Assembly (NCBI GenBank): GCA_026770595.1
Contig: MU634233.1
Location: 1 to 14,151, forward strand
Origin: Ochromonadaceae sp. CCMP2298
Taxonomy: Eukaryota; Sar; Synurophyceae; Ochromonadales; Ochromonadaceae
Reading direction: 5' to 3'
Length of the DNA stretch: 14,151 nt
Positions 1 to 7,229 of the stretch are shown piece by piece. Every line of letters starts with the position of its first letter. Positions within the stretch are counted from its first letter, which is position 1. The position numbers and the translations under genes are program-made. Below the pieces are notes generated by a model. It saw only the letters and a list, made by a program, of their open reading frames with translations. It was not told the origin of the DNA and made no database searches.

Positions 1-102
1 GGGGGAAGGGGTGCAGGAGAATAAGGGGTAAGGTGTAAGGTAAGGGGTGCGGAGAGCAGGGAGCAGGGAACAGGGAGCAGGGAGCAGAGAGGTTGTACGT
101 AC
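1..102 (-). repeat. Purine-rich minisatellite in SIN1 intron
   Basis: The plus strand carries repeated GGGAGCAG/AGGGAACAG units, clearest at about 56-92, plus GGTAAGG-like repeats before them. On the sense strand of SIN1 this is a pyrimidine-rich stretch inside the intron that opens at 102. No acceptor or coding continuation of SIN1 is seen in these bases. Confidence 0.6.
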
Positions 103-1402
103 CTTGAGTCTGCTCTGGTCCGCCGCACTGACTTGGAAGCAGAACTCGTTCGTGTACAGACGCAGCGGCACGTTCTTGTTGATCACTGGAAGCAGGTCCA
201 GAAGGCGGGTGGTGTCAGCAAAGGGCACCACGACCTGGTTGCTGTCCGGAAACACTACCAAGACTGTGTTGACAGAGATGTTGTGGAACGAGTCCTCTGA
301 CTGCTTCGTGTTAGACCGGTCCCGAGAGCGGGGGGTTGGATTTGGACCTTTGTCGCCCATCTCTGAGCCGTTGAACGTGCTGCGCCTTGAGGCCGCCAGG
401 GGCACAAAGCTGTACGTGTTTGACAGCCCCATCGATGCTTCCGACCAGGCAGGCAGCGGGGGCGCGCTGGACTTGCTCGTCTGCGCAGAACCATGCCTAC
501 CCATCCCGATACTTCCGCGATCAGACACGCTGGCGCGGCTGGCCGAGCTGCCGCGCGTGGGGATTGTGGGTAGTGTAGGTGGTAGGGCCTCGACCTCGCA
601 CAGACAGTACTCATCCAGATTGAAGTCAGACAGGGGCTTTTCAGGGTCTAGGGCGGGGAAGTCTCTGTCTGGCTCTCCGTCTCCTTCGTGTATACGTAAC
701 TCGTAGCTGATGCCGTAGTCCAGCCTAGGCTCCACGTTTGTCTTCTCGTGCATATTCAGCACATGCATGATCACCTCCCGGATGTTGCTCTTCTCCTTGA
801 CCATTACGGGCATGGAGGAGGTGTCTGGGAGGTAGATGGTGAGGAAGAGCTTGCCCCGCGTGTCTTCCTCCACTCGCTCGTCCTGCTGCTGGCTGCGCGC
901 TTCCTCTATCAGCGCAGAGAGCAGGCTGACCGTGGGCCCCTCCTCGCGCCTCTGGACCGACTCTGGACTGAATAGTGTAAGAACATATAAGATAAATGGT
1001 ACAAGATAAGGCATGGGCGCAGTCTGCAGGTCTCTTACTTGAAGGTCAGGGCGACGTCGGGCTTGGCTCCTCTCTTGCGCTCGGGTGAGCTCGCTAGCTC
1101 TTTCTTCGTAGCGCTGTGCTTGGGACTAGCAATCTGCTACTCGTGTGGAGACAGGTAGACAGGCGGTGAGATAAATGGGAGTGTTTCTTGCAGGAGCTCA
1201 GGAGCTCAGGAGCTACACTTTACCCGCTTACCTCTTCCTCCAAGTTGTACACTCCTTCGGGTATGTAGGTCTCCGAGTAGTCGAATATGACCGGCGAGGA
1301 GTTGTACAGGCGCTCCACCTCGCGCTGCTTTTCCTCGGCAGGGTTGTCCTCGTACTCCCTCTTCAGGAGGTTCTGGTAGGTGGCGATGTTATTCAGCAAC
1401 AT
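103..1402 (-). CDS. SIN1: SIN1/AVO1-type TORC2 subunit with CRIM domain, 3' part outside window
   Basis: Exons on the minus strand are 1402-1232, 1133-1039 and 967-103; frame is kept across all three (377 residues visible). Introns are 1231-1134 and 1038-968; a further donor (GTACGT) follows at 102, so the gene continues left of the window. Residues 128-216 match the CRIM domain of SIN1: a beta-strand start (KLFLTIYLPD), a helix, and the diagnostic acidic loop HEGDGEPDRDFPALD (182-196), which parallels the known SIN1 loop ending DFPPLD. A Ser-rich linker (about 220-315) precedes a ubiquitin-like segment (about 320-377) compatible with the SIN1 Ras-binding domain; the PH domain would lie further left. 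SIN1 presents substrates such as AGC kinases to TORC2, an established role in animals, yeast and Dictyostelium. The start at 1402 has a good GCC-ATG context, but an acceptor-like CTGGGCAG just upstream leaves room for another 5' exon. The N-terminal region before CRIM (about 127 residues) is not recognised. Confidence 0.85.
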
Positions 1403-1639
1403 GGCGAGGCCCAGCTGCCCAGAGGGGTCGCCAAATCACGTCACTCGTTCGGGCCCGCTGCCTCGACGAACCTCGACCAACCACAGCACTGGAAGACGGG
1501 TAGGTTCTTAAACTAAAGTCTGATGAAACACAACAGCACGACTTGAACAGTTGAAGGGTGCGTCAGTAGGAATCCATGATTGAGCACTCCCATACTCCTC
1601 CAAAACAGCACCTTCCAGTCCCAAGGGACTAATACCAAA

Positions 1640-1797
1640 GCTGGGAAAATTTGGGTCAACAACTTGCAATCGTTTTGCCAGTTGGAAACGGCACCATTAG
1701 CGCCAACCTTAATTCCAGTTATTGATCAACATTTCATAAAAACCAGTGTTTACACATTTATAACAACATTTTAGTACAGTAATACATGTATTGCACA
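1640..1797 (-). repeat. Dispersed repeat copy L (left inverted arm)
   Basis: Read on the minus strand this segment aligns with copies at 1887-2049 and 10607-10770. Landmarks in order are TGTGCAATACAT, TTATAAATG, a TTGATCAATAACTGGAATT core, GTTGGCGCTAAT, CCGTTT and an A/T-rich end. The TTGATCAATAACTGGAATT core (1708-1726) and GTTGGCGCTAAT are identical to those of the 10.6-kb copy. Together with 1887-2049 it forms an inverted repeat with an 89-bp spacer. The arm points toward SIN1, ending about 240 bp before its start. Confidence 0.75.
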
Positions 1798-1886
1798 TAT
1801 ATCAAGCATAAATTTTATTATCATTGGGTTCATATATGTGTACTTTTAAAGATGCAATTTTTGTCCAACATGACATTATCATTCAA

Positions 1887-2049
1887 TGTGCAATACATCA
1901 ATTACCGTGCTTAAATGTTATTATAAATGAATTTAACTCTTAATAAGATGATATGTTGACCAATAACTTGAACTCATGTTGGCCTGATTTGGGTCGTTTA
2001 CCCCAGGCAAAACGTTTTTTGCGACATTTTGCGGTGCCCTTTTTGCCCC
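1887..2049 (+). repeat. Dispersed repeat copy R (right inverted arm)
   Basis: The first 44 or so bases (TGTGCAATACAT through TTATAAATG) differ from the reverse complement of copy L at only about six positions. The segment then continues TTGACCAATAACTTGAACT, CATGTTGGCCTGATTTGGGTCG and a T-rich end with TTTTTGCCCC. That last motif is shared with the 10.6-kb copy. It lies about 240 bp upstream of the 339-aa gene and points toward it. Confidence 0.75.
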
Positions 2050-2291
2050 TTTTTGAAGTTCCGTTGGGACGTGATCCGCCAAAAAAGAGAGTTCCAGAGC
2101 GTAGGTTCCTAGTCCAACAGTTCAATTCCGGACACATCCCTCATCGTCAACACGCGAATTGCACTTATCGCTCCCAAGCTCCACTTTAGTTCAGTTCGGA
2201 GAGGGCAGACGCTTGAGCTTCTTGGTGGGAGCCCAGTCAAAGGGGCGCCATCTCCAGAAAAGCGGGTACCAGGAACAGCACTGCAGACAGG

Positions 2292-3487
2292 ATGTCGGTG
2301 GAGAACGCGGTCCAGAACTACGACGTCAGCGCAGTAGGTACGAGACAGCCCCCCCCTCCACCCTCTTCACCTCAAACCCTCGTCTTAATCGTCGCGGTCA
2401 ATAGCTTACGATCCTCACCCGCTTCTCCCGTTTCTGGTAGCTCACCTCATTCGCCACGATGGGACACTTGGAGTATACAGCATCAGAGTGCAGCGAGCCG
2501 TATGCGAGCCGTACGCGGAAGACACATCGCTGCGATACTACTTCAATGACGAGAACGCACAGAAGACAATGACGCCCCTGAAGTGCTTGGGGAAATTCAA
2601 TCTATTCGAAGATATAAAGATAGTCTTCAAGGATGAGACCAACAAGCCTGGTAAGACCCCCTCACACCTCACACCTCGAACCTCACACCTCACATCTCAC
2701 ACTTCACACCCATCCCCCCTCAGGCTTCGAGGAGGGAGCTGCGATCCCCGTAATGTGTTTGAAGAGCAGCGAGGACCTGCCCGAGCTGAATATTATCGGG
2801 CCTGGTTTGGAGCTGAAAGTGGTCTTCACGATCAGATTGGTGGACTCTGAGAACGGGAACCTTACCGAGGCGGTGAGCATCCCCACCTCTTTAAGCCTCT
2901 ACAAGTCCCTCCGCGCCGCCGTGCTCGCAGTGGCCTCCGCGCCCATCCGCGTGAACGTGGGTCTGGGCACGATCACCTCGCTCATCACCTACACCATCGA
3001 GGGCTCCCGCTTCCTGGTCACCGTCTCGGTCGACATGACGACAGACTTCCTGTTGGAGGTGGATAGGCTGTTCACGGAGACGTTTCTGCTGGTCGATGAG
3101 CGCTTCGGGGAGTGCATGGCCTGCCTGGTGGACTGCCTGCACACCATCGTGCACAGCCTCAAGGCCAGCCTCAGCGAAGCCGACGAAGCACTGGCCCGCA
3201 AGCTCACCAAGATCATCCTGCGCATCTGCCCCTACATCAACCTCGTGCTGCGCGCGGCCTACCCCATGATCTCCACAGCTCTGGGGCTGGCGCGGCCTGT
3301 CACGAGGCTGCTGCACCCCCTGTTGCTGCCGCTGCTGGACCGTGCTGCAGAGGTGCACGGGAGTATGCAGGAGTGGAGCATTGTCGGGCCTGTGGTCAAG
3401 AGTGTGGGCGGGCTCGCCATCGAGACGTGCACCATCTACAACGCCATCGAGAGCGAGAAACTGGAGCGACGTAAAAAGTTAACGTAG
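2292..3487 (+). CDS. Unrecognised 339-aa protein, three exons
   Basis: Proposed exons are 2292-2337, 2441-2650 and 2724-3487, sum 1020 nt, one continuous frame ending in TAG. Intron 1 (GTACGA...TGGTAG) is the less certain junction; intron 2 (GTAAGA...CCTCAG) is strong, and its CA/CT-rich interior is a short tandem array. The protein has no signal peptide. The N-terminal third (residues 1-130) looks beta-rich, with an arrestin- or C2-like feel but no motif I can name. The rest (about 140-330) is largely helical. A hydrophobic stretch, YINLVLRAAYPMISTALGLA and the prolines that follow (256-290), could be a membrane-associated or packed helix-turn element. The C-terminus is basic (ERRKKLT). I do not recognise the family. 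A lipid-associated or membrane-peripheral protein would fit the hydrophobicity, but that is inference only. Its start lies beyond the inverted repeat shared with SIN1's upstream region. Confidence 0.7.
2651..2723 (+). repeat. CTCACAC-type tandem repeat inside intron 2 of the 339-aa gene
   Basis: The 73-nt intron consists mostly of CCTCACACCT / CTCACATCT units and ends in a C-rich tract and CAG. The array supplies the polypyrimidine tract. It reads open in one frame, so frame alone does not exclude retention, but the donor GTAAGA and acceptor are good. Confidence 0.6.
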
Positions 3488-3886
3488 GAACCTTGCGATA
3501 GGAACGTATTGAAAAGTGAACCTTGCGAGAGGACCACTTGTAAGAAGCTGTAAAAACAGGAGGTATTGACGTTTTTCGTTCTCTTTAGGGTTTTACGATA
3601 AAGTTGTTCTTCGGTCTCCTTTCGAGGATTCCTTTATCTCTTCTTGAGAAGAAGATCCTCTAACTATCTTCTTCTCTATCAATTTATCCCATATTGAGGA
3701 TTGAATAGAACGTATTTATCCCACAATATACAAAACGGGTTTATCGCCAAAGTTCCTTTCTTGCCTTCCTTTTTTGTTCTCCAGGTTCTCTTGCTTCTGT
3801 GTTGCTCTTAGCTCGTGAGAGAGAAGAGCGTTGGCAGTTCTCTCGAGTCACAATCTCACTCTTCATCCATCCATCCACCAGTCAGT
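3488..3886. other. Gap between the 339-aa gene and Fe-SOD
   Basis: There is no gene in this 399-base stretch. It holds the 3' region of the upstream gene and the promoter and leader of the Fe-SOD gene. A direct repeat GAACCTTGCGA occurs at 3488-3498 and 3518-3528. A short palindrome (TCTTCTT-GAG-AAGAAGA) lies near 3643-3659 in an otherwise T-rich stretch. No clear TATA box was found at a convincing distance. Confidence 0.5.
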
Positions 3887-4763
3887 ATGCCCGTCGATCT
3901 CCCCGTCTTGCCGTAAGTCTCGACAAGCCGCCCTCCTCCCGCCTTGCTTCTCCTAACCCGAGCCCCACCATTCCCAACCATCCCCAGTTACGAGTACACC
4001 GCTCTGGAGCCTCACATCGGCCGCCAGACGCTGGAGATTCACGTAAGCACTTCCCGATGCTGAACTTGGGCTCGCCTTAGCTAATATACCCCTTCCCCCA
4101 CCACAGCACGACAAGCACCACGCAAAATATGTTGCGACCTGCAACACCATGAGTAAGTCAATATTGTCCTCGACAAGTCGTCCACCTCCTGCTTGCATAT
4201 AACACGCCCCATCCTACAACCACAGTCGCGGGTACCGAGCTGGAGAATGCTGACCTCGTGGCTATCGTCAAGGGTAAGAACTATGATGCTGTTTTGTGTG
4301 GAAGTGAGATCTTACGGCTTCTCGAACACACCTATGACCTACAGCTGCCAAGACCAGCGGCAACCAGGGCCTGTTCAACAACGCCGCGCAGGTGTGGAAC
4401 CACACCTTCTACTGGCAGTGCATGAAGGCTGGCGGCGGGGGGGAGCCCACCGGCCCCCTGGCCGATATGATCAACACCTCCTTCGGGTCATACGCCAACT
4501 TCCGCACCGAGTTCGAGGCCGCCGGCAACACCGCCTTCGGCTCCGGCTGGGCCTGGCTGGTCCTCACCCCTACGGGTCTGAAGGTTACCAAGACAATCGG
4601 CGCAGAGAACCCCATCTTGGACGAGGGCTGCACTACGCTTCTCACCATGGACGTCTGGGAGCACGCCTACTACCTGGACTACCAGAACATGCGCCCCACC
4701 TACGTCACCTCCTTCATGGACAACCTCGTAAACTGGGACTTCGTCTCCTCCAATCTGCCATGA
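3887..4763 (+). CDS. FSD: Iron-type superoxide dismutase, five exons
   Basis: Exons are 3887-3912, 3988-4042, 4107-4152, 4226-4273 and 4345-4763 (594 nt, 197 aa); all four introns (64-75 nt) have GT(A/R)AG-type donors and CAG acceptors. The protein converts superoxide to oxygen and hydrogen peroxide. Metal ligands are H27, H78 (WNHTFYW), D161 and H165 (DVWEHAYY). Q74 in NNAAQVWNH and FGSGWAWLV are typical of the Fe-type rather than the Mn-type. The length equals that of bacterial SodB and the protein ends normally in [13 protein letters not shown]. It starts [12 protein letters not shown] with no presequence, so the product as read would be cytosolic. An upstream exon adding a targeting sequence is possible but not seen. 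H27 is the last codon of exon 2. The gene converges on Obg, with 245 bp between stop codons. Confidence 0.95.
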
Positions 4764-4872
4764 AGGGCAAGCAAAGGGGCAGACGTTTTGTCGAAACTTT
4801 GATGACACGTGGGTGAGCTCTGCTACCGCATACCGCATACGCAGAGCACAGCCTAACACGCCTGACCGCAGC

Positions 4873-4900
4873 AATCGTATACTCGTAATCGTATACTCGT
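4873..4900. repeat. 14-bp tandem duplication in the Fe-SOD/Obg convergent gap
   Basis: AATCGTATACTCGT is present twice, head to tail (4873-4886 and 4887-4900), between the two stop codons at 4763 and 5011. It is preceded by TACCGCATACCGCATACGC, another short imperfect repeat. Probably 3' untranslated or intergenic DNA with replication-slippage repeats. Confidence 0.6.
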
Positions 4901-5008
4901 ACAATCGCACAGAAGCGAATGGAATTTTCCATTAACGGTTAACGAAAGTCTTCCGTGCAATTTCCTCACGGTCTAATACACCACCATATACATACGTACA
5001 AAAATTCT

Positions 5009-6598
5009 CTACACTGACTCCGACGTAACAACTTGCAGTCGGTTGTTGCGCAGCAGCATCACAAACTTCTCCCCATCCTCGTGCACAGGTGGCTGGTAGA
5101 CCACCCTGATCTCTCTGTCGGAATCGAGAATGTCGCCTTTCTCTGCGTATGCCTGCCGAATCGAGTCAACGAGTCCAACAGCCTCAAGCAGTGCGTCGAA
5201 GCGCTCCGTAGAGCCGTAGTACGCATCGCCCAGTGTGTACTCATTAACGATGGCGGATATGGCGTCGCCGTATATGCGCGCCACGCCCGCCCCTATGACG
5301 TCCACGCCCACGCGCGTGGCTGCCTCTCTCTCTGATGAGACAGGCGCGTCGGTCCCAACCTTCTCATCCGCCTCGATGCGCTTCAAAAATGCCCAAGTCT
5401 TCTCCACCACATCGGCGATGCCCACGCGACCCGCGGCGCTCATGGGCAGTAGTCGGGAGTGCGCCATGCTCTGCTGCAGGCCCGCCATGAGCTCTGCTTG
5501 TCGCTCCAGTACGTGCGGCAGATCGATCTTGTTCAGCACCACCACCTGGGGCTTGGCAGCCAGCGTGGGCGAGAACAGCTGCAGTTCGCGGTTAATAGCG
5601 TTGAAATCGCCCACGGGATCTTTGGAGTCGCCGTTCACCACGTGGATGATGATCTTGCATCTCTCTACGTGTCTCAGAAAGCCCCTGCCCAATCCCACCC
5701 CCTCGTGTGCCCCCTCCAGCAACCCGGGTATGTCCGCTATGGTCATAGTCTGTCCCACTATGCCCGCAGCCTCCTCCGAAAGAGGTTTGGCGACACGTCC
5801 AGAGTGCTCGGCGACGCTGGTGCTCTGCAGGCGGGCGCTCATATCGCACACGCCCAGGTTGGGCACGATGGTGGTGAAGGGGTACGAGGCAATCTTGGGC
5901 CGCGCGTTGGTCACAGCGTCCAGCAGAGTGGACTTTCCAGCGTTCGGCACGCCCACTAGGCCGATATCTGCTACGAGGTTTAGCTCCAGCTTGATCCACT
6001 TTCGCTCCCCGCCCTGGGGGGGGGAGCACATGGGCTTGGCACCCTTGCCCACCTTCGTCGCTGCATTCCCCTGTCCCCCCAGCCCCCCCCTCGCCACCAC
6101 GAAGCGATCGTTTTTGTTCTTAAGTTCTCCAATCACCTCGCCAGTGCTGTTGTCCCGTATCGTAGTACCTGGGGGCACAGCGATGTAAAAGTTCTGTCCG
6201 TACTCGCCGTTGGCAAAATTCACCCCGCCGTCGGCACCGTTCTCTGCCCTGAAACTCGCGCTCCCTTTGAACCTCAGCAGCGTGTTGAAGCTAGGATCAA
6301 CGGTCAGTATTACGGCACCGCCGCTGCCACCGGATCCGCCAATGGGTCCTAGATGCTGTCGAGACTTGCCGTAGCGAAACGTGTTGGACCCTGGCCCGCC
6401 AGAGCCGGCTCTGACGTGGATCAACGCTTCGTCGAACCACAAGAACGCCTCCTGCTCAGTTATGTCTCCTCTGTAGTTGTTGCCGTCCGCGGTTACAGGG
6501 TTCGCGAGGAGTCTCGTGCAGCGACCGCAGGGAAGGGCTGGGCCGAGGAAGCCGCGGGCCAGCGCGAAGGAGCACACAAACAGAGTTACGTAGAACAT
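5009..6598 (-). CDS. OBGC: Obg-family GTPase, plastid-targeted (ObgC type)
   Basis: Single exon, 529 aa. Obg proteins are GTPases of large-ribosomal-subunit assembly; plastid ObgC also affects thylakoid biogenesis. An N-terminal signal-peptide-like segment (residues 1-14, MFYVTLFVCSFALA) is followed by RGFLGP, resembling the heterokont F-containing plastid cleavage motif. The glycine-rich Obg fold spans about 55-210 (GSGGPGSNTFRYGKS, GGSGGSGGAV, GGLGGQGN). GTPase motifs are all present: G1 GVPNAGKS 216-223, G2 YPFTT 239-243, G3 DIPG 289-292, G4 NKID 356-359 and G5 SAA 387-389. A C-terminal OCT-like region covers roughly 425-505. There is an insertion of about 30 residues between G2 and G3 (about 252-284). 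The start was chosen at 6598 because the hydrophobic segment follows at once; an in-frame ATG at 6640 would add 14 residues. The frame stays open to 6997, but that stretch has only the cassette at 6644-6728. Confidence 0.93.
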   Translation of the reverse strand: MFYVTLFVCSFALARGFLGPALPCGRCTRLLANPVTADGNNYRGDITEQEAFLWFDEALIHVRAGSGGPGSNTFRYGKSRQHLGPIGGSGGSGGAVILTVDPSFNTLLRFKGSASFRAENGADGGVNFANGEYGQNFYIAVPPGTTIRDNSTGEVIGELKNKNDRFVVARGGLGGQGNAATKVGKGAKPMCSPPQGGERKWIKLELNLVADIGLVGVPNAGKSTLLDAVTNARPKIASYPFTTIVPNLGVCDMSARLQSTSVAEHSGRVAKPLSEEAAGIVGQTMTIADIPGLLEGAHEGVGLGRGFLRHVERCKIIIHVVNGDSKDPVGDFNAINRELQLFSPTLAAKPQVVVLNKIDLPHVLERQAELMAGLQQSMAHSRLLPMSAAGRVGIADVVEKTWAFLKRIEADEKVGTDAPVSSEREAATRVGVDVIGAGVARIYGDAISAIVNEYTLGDAYYGSTERFDALLEAVGLVDSIRQAYAEKGDILDSDREIRVVYQPPVHEDGEKFVMLLRNNRLQVVTSESV

Positions 6599-7229
6599 GC
6601 TCGAATCAAGATTTGACCTCGGCCACAGCGGAGCCCACATTCGCGCAATGCCACCAAGTCTGAGCGTAAGCAGAGTGCAGAGCAGCGAAGAGAAGAGGCG
6701 CCAGAGCGTCGACTTGGTGAGAGAGCCCTTGGTGTCCACCAAAGGTTGCTTGAGTTCACGATCTTCATAAACTTTATGCGGGGGGTAACTTACGAAAAAA
6801 GGTGTGAAATGGTGAAACTCGACGTTTTTTTCCTTATTTTTCGACGGCGGGGGGTATAAAATAGGATGTCTGGGTGGTCCCAGGTGCGTGCGCAGTCCCC
6901 CCCCAGATCTTCTGCCAAAAGAATTGGGCCGACCGCTCGCCAAAGAGCCAAGGATCTGCAAAGTTTTGAAAGTGGAAAGGATGGCAAGAAAGCACATTTC
7001 TCTTGTTCTACCCGCTCCTCTCCTCTATAAATTTATGGCTTTTGTACCTCTATTCACTATCCTCAATCCGGTCACCGAAATATGTTTGGTCGTCTCTTGC
7101 CCTATCCCAGGTATCATAGATACATACATTTTGGTAGCCACAATTTTTATCGACATCACATCACAAATGTAACAGGACAATACCATATCGGTAGGGACTA
7201 CGCACGAGAGGTAGGAAGGGGGGGGCTTT
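6599..7229. other. Upstream region of Obg and 3' flank of the peroxidase-like gene
   Basis: These 631 bases contain no separate gene I can support. Nearest Obg is the 85-bp cassette 6644-6728. On the minus strand a strong donor-like GTAAGT lies at 6789-6784, and an acceptor-like CGCTCAG ends inside the cassette, so a short 5'-leader intron is possible. A TATA-like TATAAAATA (6855-6863; TATTTTATA on the minus strand) lies about 260 bp before the Obg start. The rest (about 6990-7229) is AT-richer and is likely the 3' flank of the gene that ends at 7230. Confidence 0.45.
6644..6728 (-). repeat. Cassette A: signal-peptide-like duplicated segment upstream of Obg
   Basis: This 85-bp segment matches 8584-8662 at about 72 of 79 aligned bases, plus a 6-bp (in-frame) difference. 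On the minus strand it reads GSLTKSTLWRLFSSLLCTLL then TLRLGGIA, in the same open frame as Obg and 45 nt before its start codon. The ATG seen at the head of the other copy is AAG here. It could be a relic or leader exon encoding a hydrophobic peptide, a shared splice acceptor, or a regulatory segment. Confidence 0.75.

Larger units (their letters stand above)
1403..2291. other. Divergent intergenic region between SIN1 and the 339-aa gene
   Basis: No convincing gene is seen in these 889 bases. The middle is clearly AT-rich compared with the flanking exons. It holds a large inverted repeat (arms 1640-1797 and 1887-2049). The region must contain the promoters and 5' leaders of both divergently transcribed neighbours. 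Open frames here (for example plus 1953-2189) are short, have no recognisable motifs and lie within the repeat. Confidence 0.6.

Noticed and set aside
2095-2140. tRNA-like TTCAATTCC sequence resembling a T-loop
   Set aside because: No matching acceptor stem, D-arm or anticodon arm could be folded around it.
2891-3358. 155-codon minus-strand frame and other long frames opposite the 339-aa gene, Obg and Fe-SOD
   Set aside because: They are antisense shadows of GC-rich codons in clearly better-supported genes (Gln/His/Arg-rich products).
5235-6188. 317-codon plus-strand frame opposite Obg
   Set aside because: Antisense of the conserved Obg GTPase domain; the Ser/Thr/Pro-rich product has no recognisable motif.
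6599-6997. N-terminal extension of Obg by 133 codons to an ATG at 6997
   Set aside because: The added sequence is low-quality (Pro/Lys-rich, poly-C derived) and would bury the signal peptide that starts at 6598. Only the cassette part is noteworthy and is listed separately.
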